NCBI GenBank assembly: GCA_031431475.1
Contig: JANPDL010000018.1
Location: forward strand, 1 to 64,000
Direction: 5' to 3'
DNA: 64,000 nt
Source: JADCCX01 sp031431475
GTDB lineage: Bacteria; Pseudomonadota; Alphaproteobacteria; Rhizobiales; Beijerinckiaceae
The notes beneath the pieces are model-generated. The model saw nothing but the letters and a program-made list of their open reading frames with translations, did not search any database and was not told where the DNA came from. Made by a program: the position numbers and the translations under genes. This document shows, piece by piece, positions 7,404 to 15,316 of the stretch. How positions within the stretch are numbered: position 1 is the first letter of the stretch; each line of letters begins with the position of its first letter.

Positions 7404-7970
7404 TGCAATTGATATCATGTCCCCGTAACTCCGTAACTCGTTCATTCGCTGCGGAGCGATGCAGCAAACCGGGGACTGCTTCCGCTTTCTGGAGCGGAGC
7501 ATTTGCGCAGTGGAAGAAACCGGTAGCTGTCCTCGGTTTGCGATCAGGATGGGGCGGGATGATGGAGTAGTTAATTATGCAATTGATATCATGTCCCCGT
7601 AACCCTTCGCTCCGCACCTCGACATGAGGAGGTGGGTGGATGGCATTGATGCAATTGTTATGGCGTTCCCGTACTTCCGCTGCTGCACAGTGCAGCAAAC
7701 CGGGGACTGCTTCCGCTTTCTGGAGCGAAGCGTTTGCGAGAGCGGAAGAAACCGGCAGCTGTCCTCGCTTTGCGGACAGGATGTGGCGGGGCAAAGGGCG
7801 GGGTAATTATGCAATTGATATCATGTCACCGTAATTCCGCCGTCTGGAAGCACGCACGGCGCTAGAGCGAGCGCATTTCTGCAATGTGTATCCTGTCACC
7901 GTAATTCGTCTCGAAGCACGCACGGCGTTCGAGCGAGCGCATTGCTGCAATGTTTATGCTGTCACCGTAA
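7404..7970. repeat. Cluster of six 25-bp direct repeats
   Basis: Six copies, starting at 7404, 7578, 7650 (degenerate), 7810, 7880 and 7946, share TGCAATTGATATC followed by ATGTC[AC]CCGTAA. The best three are near identical; the last two vary as TGCAATGTNTAT. Start-to-start distances are 174, 72, 160, 70 and 66 bp, so this is not a CRISPR. Between copies lie REP fragments (for example 7843-7861 and 7907-7926, sharing GAAGCACGCACGGCG). Each good copy contains the 8-bp palindrome TGATATCA. Origin and role are unknown; a decayed mosaic of mobile intergenic repeats is most likely. Confidence 0.75.
7461..7790. repeat. Two ~98-bp direct repeats
   Basis: Bases 7461-7558 and 7692-7790 are highly similar: both run from GCAGCAAACCGGGGACTGC through GGAAGAAACCGG to CAGGATG, with about ten substitutions between them. 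They alternate with the 25-bp repeats, so the larger unit appears to have duplicated. An open frame across them on the minus strand yields an internally repetitive peptide and is not considered a gene. Confidence 0.7.
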
Positions 7971-7980
7971 TTCTAAGAGA

Positions 7981-8763
7981 TCACGGGGCATTCTCAGAGC
8001 GAGGATTTCCTGTCTCATCAAACTTTGATCTCAGTAATTCGCGGGTTGCATCTTCAGCAGGAGCTATTGCCGCACAAACCATGTTAAAAATATTGTTCAA
8101 TTGTATTAAAGAATTATAGTCGATCCGCACAGACTTAACACTAGCTTTTGATTCATGTGGGCCTCGTTGTGTGGAGAAAGATACGCCGTCGGCCATCGAC
8201 TGGCCAATGAAAATGCTATTTCCTTCTGCAACTTTAAAGCCGTGTTGATTCATTCCTGTTTCAATAGTGTGTCGGTTCACTCGTTTCTTGTCGGTAATTG
8301 TTTCTCCAGAATGAGCAACATTGTTTCGCATATCTATGACATCAGGAAATATCTTTTCGAATTCTTTGCGTGCATTTCTTAGTTTTTTATGATCAACAAA
8401 TTTAGAAATGAATGGCATTCCATTGAAATTTATTGCCTTCAATGTTGCTAGAAAGTGACTCAGTGTCATCGTAGCGTCTCGAAGACCAACAAACTCCCAT
8501 CTTGAAAATCTTCTCGCTCGATCCATCAAAGCGCGATACTCATCAAATTGCTGAGACAGCATCTTTTCTGTGCGCGCAGACATCGACGATGCTACTACTT
8601 CATTTGAGTGCTGCATTATTTCTAATGCAGCTTCAAAGTCATCAATGCATTGAGATAAGCGCGAGAGAATAGTTATTAGATGCCAAGAGTTTTCACGCTC
8701 GGCATCAGGTAGGGCTGTTAAGACGATATGCGGGATGCTTTCAAAGCGCGTTGAGTTATTCAT
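7981..8763 (-). CDS. AT-rich orphan protein with HEPN-like motif
   Basis: About 260 residues, soluble and helical, with no family I recognise. Near residue 148 it has MRNNVAHSGE, an Rx4H arrangement like the catalytic motif of HEPN ribonucleases found in toxins and abortive-infection proteins; this is pattern evidence only. The gene is clearly more AT-rich than its neighbours, lies seven bases after nrdJ on the same strand and ends at the repeat cluster, all signs of horizontal arrival. I chose ATG 8763 (MNNSTRFES), just after the nrdJ stop; a longer frame from 8796 would overlap nrdJ. Confidence 0.6.
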   Translation of the reverse strand: MNNSTRFESIPHIVLTALPDAERENSWHLITILSRLSQCIDDFEAALEIMQHSNEVVASSMSARTEKMLSQQFDEYRALMDRARRFSRWEFVGLRDATMTLSHFLATLKAINFNGMPFISKFVDHKKLRNARKEFEKIFPDVIDMRNNVAHSGETITDKKRVNRHTIETGMNQHGFKVAEGNSIFIGQSMADGVSFSTQRGPHESKASVKSVRIDYNSLIQLNNIFNMVCAAIAPAEDATRELLRSKFDETGNPRSENAP

Positions 8764-8770
8764 GGTAGTG

Positions 8771-11700
8771 TCACGAACACCCCGTCGTAGCCCCACACGT
8801 ATCGCACTTCTTGCAAGTCCCGTTCTGCACCAGCGTCATGTTCTGGCACTCGCCACACGCTTCGCCGAGATAGCCCTTCATCCTGGCCACCGTGCGCTGG
8901 TCCGGCCCGCTCGCCGCTTCCGAAAGCTTGGCTGCGGGATGGAACAGCGCTTCCACACTCTTCACCTCGAACGGCTCGGCTTTCAGCGCCGTCGCGCCCA
9001 GGAACGAGAACACCTGCGCGCCGCCGCTTGCATCCGCCTGCATCTGCGTCTGGCCGGTCGTTGGCGTGCCACCCGTCATCTGCCCGCCGGAGACCGACAG
9101 GAGATTGGTGGGGCGACCGCGCGTCAGGCCCTTGGAGACCACGCGCTGCGCCGTCGCGCCCGGTCCGTTGTGGTCGTCGCGGGCTTGCGCTGCGGCGTTC
9201 AGTTCGTCCGGCTGCACATGGGCCAGATCGTTGCGGCCGAGGTAGCTGATCGCGAGTTCGCGGAAAATGTAGTCGAGGATCGATGACGCCATCTTGATCG
9301 TGTCGTTGCCCTGCACCAGGCCAGCGGGCTCGAACTTGGTAAAGGTGAAGGTCTCGACATATTCCTCCAGAGGAACACCGTATTGCATGCCCAGCGACAC
9401 CGCGATGGCGAAGTTGTTGAGCAGGGCGCGCAGCGTGGCGCCTTCCTTGTTCATGTCGATGAAGATTTCACCCAGACGGCCATCCTCATATTCGCCGGTG
9501 CGCAGGAACACCGTGTGTCCGCCAACCTTCGCCTTCTGGGTGTAGCCCTTGCGGCGGGACGGCAGCTTTTCCTGTTCGCGCACGTGCTTCTCGATGATGC
9601 GCTCCACGATCCGCTCGGTCACGGTGATGGCGCGCTGTGCCATCGGCTGGGCCATCAGCGTCTCGACCGAATCGTCCAGTTCCTCACTGTCGTCCTCAAT
9701 GAGCGCGGCGTTGAGGGGCTGCGATAGCTTGGAGCCGTCGCGGTAGAGCGCGTTGGCCTTGAGCGCCAGCTTCCACGACAGCATGTAGGCGCTCTTGCAA
9801 TCCTCAACCGTCGCCTCGTTCGGCATGTTGATGGTCTTGGAAATCGCACCCGAGATGAAGGGCTGCGCTGCCGCCATCATCTTGATGTGGCTTTCCACCG
9901 AGAGATAGCGCTTGCCCAGCTTGCCGCAGGGGTTGGCGCAATCGAACACGGAGTAATGCTCCAGCTTCAGGTGCGGCGCGCCTTCCAGCGTCATCGCTCC
10001 GCAGACGTGGATGTTGCAAAGCTCGATCTCCGCTTTGGTGAAGCCCAGGAACGGCAGCAGTTCGAATGCGGGATCTTCCAGCTTGTCAGCCGGAACGCCC
10101 AGCTTCGCCATCAGCACATCGCCCAACGCCCATTTGTTGAACACGAACTTGATGTCAAAAGCCGAAGGCAGTGCTTTCTCGAGCTTTTCCAGCTCGATCT
10201 CGTCAAAGCCCTTCGACCTGAGCGAGGAGTGGTTAACGCCCGGTGCCTGCCGCATCGAGCCGTGGCCGAGGGCGTAGGCCTCGATCTCGGCAATATCGTT
10301 TTCGCGGTAGCCAAGCGCACGCAGCGCCTCGGGAACAGCACGGTTGATGATCTTGAAATAGCCGCCGCCCGCCAGCTTCTTGAACTTGACCAGGGCGAAA
10401 TCCGGCTCGATGCCGGTGGTGTCGCAATCCATCACGAGGCCGATCGTGCCGGTGGGCGCGATCACGGTGGCCTGTGCGTTGCGGTAGCCGTGTGCTTCGC
10501 CCTTGGCGAGCGCCCGGTCCCACGCCGCGCGGGCATGGGTAACAAGGCGCTGGTCGGGGTTGGATTCAGCGTCCATCGGCACGGGATCGACCGCGAGGCC
10601 CTCATAGCCCGTGGTCTTGCTGTGTGCTGCCAGCCGATGGTTGCGGATCACGCGCAGCATGCTCTTCGCGTTCGCCTTGTAGCCGGGGAAGGGGCCAAGC
10701 TCCTTGGCCATTTCCGCCGATGTCTCGTAGGACACGCCGGTCATGATGGCGGTCAGCGCACCCGCAATGGCGCGGCCCTGATCGGAATCATAGGAGAGAC
10801 CAAGCGTCATCAGCAGGCCGCCGATGTTGGCGTAGCCAAGGCCCAGCGTGCGGTACTCATAGGAGAGCTGCGCGATTTCCTTCGAGGGGAACTGCGCCAT
10901 TGTCACCGAGATTTCGAGCACCATGGTCCACAGGCGCACGGCATGCTCGTAGTTCTCGATCTCGACCTTGGCGGCTGCCTTGTCGAAGAACTGCAGCAGA
11001 TTCAGCGAGGCCAGATTGCACGCCGTATCGTCGAGGAACATATATTCCGAGCACGGATTCGACGCGCGGATCGGACCAGCGGCAGGGCAGGTATGCCAGT
11101 CGTTCATCGTGGTGTTGAAATGCAGGCCCGGATCAGCCGAGGCCCAGGCCGCGTAGCCGATCTTCTCCCACAGGTCGCGGGCCTTCAGGGTCTTCATCAC
11201 CTTGCCGTCCTTGCGGGCCGTCAGGTGCCAGTCGCTGTCCTTTTCGACCGCGCGCAGGAAATCATCCTTCAGCGAGACCGAGTTGTTGGAGTTCTGGCCG
11301 GAAACCGTGAGATACGCCTCGGAATCCCAGTCGGTGTCATAGACATCGAAGGAAATGTCCTTGTAGCCCTGCTTGGCGAACTGGATCACCCGCTTGATGT
11401 AATTGTCCGGAATCATCACCCGGCGCGCCATCTTGATCTCGCGCTTGAGGGCCGGGTTCTTTTCAGGATCGAAGCAGGAATCGCCCGGGCCATCGCAGTT
11501 GACGCAGGCCTTCATGATTGCGGTCATGTGCTTCTTCGCGAGCTTGGACCCCGTGACGAGGGCCGCAACCTTCTGTTCCTCCTTCACCTTCCAGTCGATG
11601 TAGGTCTCGATATCGGGGTGATCGGCATCGACCACCACCATCTTGGCTGCACGGCGCGTAGTACCGCCCGACTTGATCGCGCCTGCCGCACGGTCACCGA

Positions 11701-12478
11701 TCTTGAGGAAGCTCATCAGGCCGGACGAACGCCCGCCGCCCGAAAGCTTCTCGCCTTCGCCGCGCAAACGGCTGAAGTTCGAGCCCGTGCCGGAGCCATA
11801 CTTGAACAGGCGCGCCTCGCGGACCCAGAGGTCCATGATGCCGCCTTCGTTGACCAGATCGTCCTGCACGCCCTGGATGAAGCAGGCATGCGGCTGAGGG
11901 TGCTCGTAGGATGTCTTCGACTTGGTCAGCTTGCCCGTCTTGAAGTCGACGTAATAATGGCCCTGCGAGGGGCCATCGATGCCATAGGCCCAGTGCAGCC
12001 CTGTGTTGAACCATTGAGGCGAGTTCGGCGCGACCATCTGATTGGCCAGCATGAAGCGGAGTTCGTCGTAGAACGCCTGTGCGTCGGTATCGCTGTTGAA
12101 ATAGCCGCCCTTCCAGCCCCAGTAGGTCCAGGTTCCGGCCAGACGGTCAAACACCTGCTTCGACGAGGTCTCGCCGATGATACGCTCGTTCTCCGGCAAG
12201 GTCGCAAGCGCTGCTTCATCCGCTTCCGAACGCCAGATGAAGGAGGGGACATCGTTCTCTTCCACCCTCTTCAGCCGCGCAGGTACGCCCGCCTTGCGGA
12301 AATACTTCTGCGCCAGCACGTCGGACGCCACCTGCGACCATGTCGCGGGCACCTCGACATTCTCCAGTTTGAACACGACCGATCCGTCCGGATTGCGAAT
12401 CTCGGACTTGGTGAACTGGAAGGTCATCCCGGCGTAAGGGCTCTGGCCTTCGGTGGTGTAACGGCGCTCGATCAACAT
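8771..12478 (-). CDS. nrdJ: Adenosylcobalamin-dependent ribonucleotide reductase (class II)
   Basis: About 1235 residues, typical of the long alphaproteobacterial class II enzyme. It reduces ribonucleotides to deoxyribonucleotides in the cytoplasm using adenosylcobalamin as radical source, with no need for a second subunit or oxygen. Seen: an N-terminal PQPHACFIQGV with the first redox cysteine, the central NPCSEY catalytic Asn-Cys-Glu motif, and a C-terminal zinc-ribbon-like tail CGECQNM...CKKCDTCG ending in GCS, which carries the shuttle cysteines. The start at 12478 (MLIERRYTTEG) follows AAGGA; an ATG eight codons earlier is possible. Expression is probably set by two NrdR boxes and a structured leader upstream. 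No nrdAB or nrdDG appears in the window. Confidence 0.97.
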   Translation of the reverse strand: MLIERRYTTEGQSPYAGMTFQFTKSEIRNPDGSVVFKLENVEVPATWSQVASDVLAQKYFRKAGVPARLKRVEENDVPSFIWRSEADEAALATLPENERIIGETSSKQVFDRLAGTWTYWGWKGGYFNSDTDAQAFYDELRFMLANQMVAPNSPQWFNTGLHWAYGIDGPSQGHYYVDFKTGKLTKSKTSYEHPQPHACFIQGVQDDLVNEGGIMDLWVREARLFKYGSGTGSNFSRLRGEGEKLSGGGRSSGLMSFLKIGDRAAGAIKSGGTTRRAAKMVVVDADHPDIETYIDWKVKEEQKVAALVTGSKLAKKHMTAIMKACVNCDGPGDSCFDPEKNPALKREIKMARRVMIPDNYIKRVIQFAKQGYKDISFDVYDTDWDSEAYLTVSGQNSNNSVSLKDDFLRAVEKDSDWHLTARKDGKVMKTLKARDLWEKIGYAAWASADPGLHFNTTMNDWHTCPAAGPIRASNPCSEYMFLDDTACNLASLNLLQFFDKAAAKVEIENYEHAVRLWTMVLEISVTMAQFPSKEIAQLSYEYRTLGLGYANIGGLLMTLGLSYDSDQGRAIAGALTAIMTGVSYETSAEMAKELGPFPGYKANAKSMLRVIRNHRLAAHSKTTGYEGLAVDPVPMDAESNPDQRLVTHARAAWDRALAKGEAHGYRNAQATVIAPTGTIGLVMDCDTTGIEPDFALVKFKKLAGGGYFKIINRAVPEALRALGYRENDIAEIEAYALGHGSMRQAPGVNHSSLRSKGFDEIELEKLEKALPSAFDIKFVFNKWALGDVLMAKLGVPADKLEDPAFELLPFLGFTKAEIELCNIHVCGAMTLEGAPHLKLEHYSVFDCANPCGKLGKRYLSVESHIKMMAAAQPFISGAISKTINMPNEATVEDCKSAYMLSWKLALKANALYRDGSKLSQPLNAALIEDDSEELDDSVETLMAQPMAQRAITVTERIVERIIEKHVREQEKLPSRRKGYTQKAKVGGHTVFLRTGEYEDGRLGEIFIDMNKEGATLRALLNNFAIAVSLGMQYGVPLEEYVETFTFTKFEPAGLVQGNDTIKMASSILDYIFRELAISYLGRNDLAHVQPDELNAAAQARDDHNGPGATAQRVVSKGLTRGRPTNLLSVSGGQMTGGTPTTGQTQMQADASGGAQVFSFLGATALKAEPFEVKSVEALFHPAAKLSEAASGPDQRTVARMKGYLGEACGECQNMTLVQNGTCKKCDTCGATTGCS

Positions 12479-12593
12479 CGAATTTTCCTTTTCTATGGGC
12501 AAACGAATTCACCCGCCGGATTCAACGACCCGGTTCCAATCTGCTTGTTTGACTACGCCCCGCGCCTTGAAACGGGCGCTTGTTAATACTGAG

Positions 12594-12699
12594 TCCGGCA
12601 CGCACTATCTGCGGTGCAGCCCCCGCCGCACAAACTGACTTTCACGCTTGGATGGGAAACTGTGGCGCTGGTTTCCCTGTCGCCGCAGCTTCTGCCGGA
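12594..12699 (-). promoter_or_regulatory. Structured leader RNA of nrdJ (putative cis-regulatory RNA)
   Basis: In the nrdJ direction, TCCGGCA (12699-12693) can pair with TGCCGGA (12600-12594), closing a domain of about 106 nt. Inside are GGGAAAC/GTTTCCC, and an upstream CTG-C-GGCG with CGCC-A-CAG whose loop holds the GGGAAA strand, so an H-type pseudoknot is possible. There is also a TGCGG/CCGCA hairpin with a G-rich loop. The predicted transcription start (about 12700) coincides with the 5' edge. It does not show the standard cobalamin riboswitch signatures, so I list it as an unclassified candidate. Confidence 0.5.
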
Positions 12700-12707
12700 G
12701 TGGTTAT

Positions 12708-12737
12708 AAGATACGCACCGATCGCCTCAATCGTCAA
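12708..12737 (-). promoter_or_regulatory. Probable nrdJ promoter (sigma-70 type)
   Basis: Reading on the minus strand: -35 TTGACG (12737-12732), an 18-base spacer and -10 TATCTT (12713-12708), giving a start near 12700. The -35 overlaps the proximal NrdR box. The 5' leader to the nrdJ start codon would be about 220 bases. Bases from here to 13140 otherwise hold nothing I can support as a gene. Confidence 0.5.
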
Positions 12738-12778
12738 GATATAGTGTGTCGAGATTCTTTTTGATTCTACATGTTGTG
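12735..12778 (-). promoter_or_regulatory. Paired NrdR boxes
   Basis: On the minus strand the proximal site CACTATATCTTG (12746-12735) is a very good match to the NrdR core CACWATATMTWG. The distal site CACAACATGTAG (12778-12767) matches 10 of 12. The two starts are 32 bp apart, three helical turns, which is the known spacing for cooperative NrdR binding. NrdR represses ribonucleotide reductase genes when dATP is abundant. Confidence 0.75.
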
Positions 12779-13176
12779 GCTGACCTGTGAACTATGGGGA
12801 CAAGTCGAAAATATCTGTTAACCCAATGAATCAGAATGTGAATCCGGACAATTCTGAAGTTCAGCATCAAGCTGGAGACGGGTTTGCCGGCTTGCGGTGT
12901 GGTAAATCGCACTATCTACATCTAGTGGCTCATTAACACTTGATTTACCAATTGCGGTATGCAGCCAGCGTTGGAGCATGCCGCGATAAACTGTTGAAAT
13001 CACGCGGCAGAATCGCGGATGCCATCGAATCGTCACAATCCGGACGCGGTTCGGTGAGTCGGAAAGAGCGAATCGACAATTTGCAGCATTATCGTCGGCC
13101 CGCGTAGTTTCCCCGAATCCCCTGCCGTCAATCATCGTTTATGGTGCAGTTGTTCGCTTCATCAGCGGAGGTGGGT

Positions 13177-13935
13177 TTGGACCCGGTCATCCTGGTTTTT
13201 GATATCTTTCTGGTCATCCACATCGCGGCGGGCGCGGTGGGCCTCGTCACGTTCTGGCTACCCGTCATTGGTCGCAAAGGCAGCGATTCCCACAAGCGCT
13301 GGGGGAGGGTGTTTTCGCGGTGCATCATGACGGCTGGCATATGCGCCATCGGTATGAGCCTGTTGTCACTGGGCTGGCCTATCGAAACACATCCGAAGAT
13401 GACAGACCCCGTGGTTGTCCGGGGGCTCTTTGGCTGGATGATGCTCTATCTCGCCATCCTGACAGTGAGTCTGGTCTGGCACGGACTGAAAGCGGTCGAA
13501 CTCAAGGCCACGCACGGCAATCATCGTCGGTTCTTCCCCATTGCGCTGCAGATCGCGGTCATCATCGCGGCGCTGAACTGTGCGATCCGGGGTTATCTCA
13601 TCGGACAGCCCATCATGATGGGCATCGCGACCATTGGCATTGCATCCGCTATTACCAATCTCTGGTTTATTGCCACGCCTGCGCCGTGGCGGCTGCAGTA
13701 TCTGATCGAGCATTTCAAGGCACTCGTAGGTGCCGGAATCTCGGTCTATACTGCGTTCTTCGCCTTTGGCGCAGTGCGGTTGCACCCCCAGAGCGCCTTC
13801 GACCCTATATTGTGGGCCACGCCATGCACCATCGGTCTCAGCATCATCATCTGGCACTGGTGGAAACAGCAAAAGCTCAAGCGCCAGCAGGCGAGCCGCA
13901 TCAGGCAACGGGACGCCGCCGCGCAACACACATGA
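13177..13935 (+). CDS. Multi-pass membrane protein, unknown function
   Basis: About 252 residues with seven or so hydrophobic helices, starting IHIAAGAVGLVTFWLPVIGRKG, then a cytosolic SHKRWGRVF stretch. Several helices carry His or Trp residues (ITNLWFIATP, IIIWHWWKQ). The opening IHI-x-AG-x-x-x-L pattern and conserved His resemble DUF2306-type heme-like membrane proteins, but I only regard this as possible. TTG 13177 has GGAGG five bases upstream; ATG 13141 is an alternative without a ribosome site. The 3' end overlaps the convergent P450 gene by 35 bases. Confidence 0.6.
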   Translation: MDPVILVFDIFLVIHIAAGAVGLVTFWLPVIGRKGSDSHKRWGRVFSRCIMTAGICAIGMSLLSLGWPIETHPKMTDPVVVRGLFGWMMLYLAILTVSLVWHGLKAVELKATHGNHRRFFPIALQIAVIIAALNCAIRGYLIGQPIMMGIATIGIASAITNLWFIATPAPWRLQYLIEHFKALVGAGISVYTAFFAFGAVRLHPQSAFDPILWATPCTIGLSIIIWHWWKQQKLKRQQASRIRQRDAAAQHT

Positions 13936-15316
13936 TCTCGCGCACGGGCCGCGTCGTCAGCCGCGCTGCCGGCTGCACCCGCTCAGAATCCAGCGCCTCG
14001 AAATCGTAGCGCCGCACCAAGCGTGCAAGGATCAGACTGCTCTCGACCGTGGCAAACGCTGCGCCCACACAGATCCGGGGGCCAAGTCCGAACGGGATAT
14101 ATGTTCCGGGCTTTACCTCACCCTCGCGATCCGGCGAGAACCTGTCAGGATCGAACCGGTCGGCATTTGGCCAGAACGCCGCGTTCCGGTGGATCGTCCA
14201 GGGCGCGATCATGATCATCGCACCGCGTTTCACCTTGCGTCCAGCAATGACAGTCGCTTTTGCAGCCACCCGAGGAATGAAGGTGATCGGCGGATAAAGC
14301 CGCAAAGTCTCGCGGAAAACATTGCGTGTGAAAACCAGCTTCTTTGTATGTTCGAAGCCAACCTCGCCGTCGCCCGCGACCCGGTCGATCTCGTCCCGCA
14401 TGCGTCGCACTGTTTCGGGCTGTTGCGACAGGATGAAGAAGGCCCAGGTCAGCACGCTGGCCGTTGTTTCGTGCCCGGCCAGAAAGAACACGCCGATCTG
14501 GTCGATCAGTTCCTCGCGGCTGAAAGGCTCGCCCGTTTCAGGGTCGCGCGCAGCGATGATCGCACCCGCGATATCATCCTCCGGGCCGTGTCCCTCGGCC
14601 ATCCATTCATCCAGCATCGTGTTGAAATGCGCGCGGATGAGGCGGCAGGCCTCCCGAACCTTCGGCGGTTGCGGCACCTTGGCGAAAGGCTTGCCCAGCA
14701 ACAGCCGTGTCAATTCCACATTGGCCACACTGCGCTCGAACGCCGTGAAGGCATGGAACACATCCTGACCGATGCCTGTATCGAAGGGCCGCGAGAAGAT
14801 GGTGCGGCAGATGATATCCGCCGTGAGATAACTCATGGCGGCATCCAGCGAGAATGGTTGTTGCGAATCCGCGAGATCATCGAAGCGTGTCTCGCACTCA
14901 TCCACCGCTCCCACCATCGAGGCGAAAGCCGTATTGATCCGCATATGCGAAAAGGCCGGATCGATCATCCGCCTCTGCCGTTTCCAAGCCGCGCCATCCG
15001 AAACGAAGATCGAATTGCCAACCAGTCCCTCCAGCGCACCCACCATCAGGTCGTTCTTGGGATAGATGCCAGACGCATTGGCGAGAATCGGCCCGATCTC
15101 CTCCGGAGCATTGACCAGCAGGATAGAGCGCCGCGAGCGCCCCAGCGGGCTGACCTGCGCCCTGTAGGCATCCTCCGGCAGCAACGTCAGCAGATCGCGA
15201 TCCCCCTTGAAGGCGGCACTCAGCAGGGCGCGGAGCGGGGATTTCGGGCGTGGTGCGGGCGGGCGGTAGAGTTCGACTGGGGCATCGTCAGTGTCGTGCA
15301 TCACGGCCATGGTCAT
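13901..15316 (-). CDS. Cytochrome P450
   Basis: A 471-residue soluble bacterial P450. Present are the I-helix oxygen-activation motif AGHETT, the K-helix ExxR (ETLR), the PERF-like DRFDPDRF block and the heme-binding FGLGPRICVG with the axial cysteine at residue 416. No membrane anchor is seen, so it is cytosolic and needs separate redox partners. The substrate is unknown. The start overlaps the end of the FrhB-family gene upstream by 29 bases, suggesting co-expression and possibly a shared pathway; the flavin/Fe-S neighbour might donate electrons, but that is inference. The 3' end overlaps a convergent gene by 35 bases. Confidence 0.95.
   Translation of the reverse strand: MTMAVMHDTDDAPVELYRPPAPRPKSPLRALLSAAFKGDRDLLTLLPEDAYRAQVSPLGRSRRSILLVNAPEEIGPILANASGIYPKNDLMVGALEGLVGNSIFVSDGAAWKRQRRMIDPAFSHMRINTAFASMVGAVDECETRFDDLADSQQPFSLDAAMSYLTADIICRTIFSRPFDTGIGQDVFHAFTAFERSVANVELTRLLLGKPFAKVPQPPKVREACRLIRAHFNTMLDEWMAEGHGPEDDIAGAIIAARDPETGEPFSREELIDQIGVFFLAGHETTASVLTWAFFILSQQPETVRRMRDEIDRVAGDGEVGFEHTKKLVFTRNVFRETLRLYPPITFIPRVAAKATVIAGRKVKRGAMIMIAPWTIHRNAAFWPNADRFDPDRFSPDREGEVKPGTYIPFGLGPRICVGAAFATVESSLILARLVRRYDFEALDSERVQPAARLTTRPVREIMCVARRRPVA

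Noticed and set aside
7261..7794. 177-codon minus-strand frame over the repeat region
   Set aside because: The peptide repeats itself (QKAEAVPGLLH, RGHDINCIN) because it spans direct repeats; no ribosome site or family.
7404..7970. CRISPR array
   Set aside because: Spacing is 66-174 bp, copies diverge, spacers are themselves related, and there are no cas genes.
9887..12586. 899-codon open frame antisense to nrdJ
   Set aside because: Product is a low-information mirror of the strongly conserved nrdJ; long antisense frames are expected in GC-rich genes. No motif or family seen.
12503..12720. Canonical cobalamin riboswitch before nrdJ
   Set aside because: The B12-box and the GCCACTG core are not visible; only the general multibranch layout is. 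Left as an unclassified structured leader.
12779..13140. Small gene on the minus strand (12818-13135)
   Set aside because: No ribosome site, poor composition and no family; treated as intergenic.
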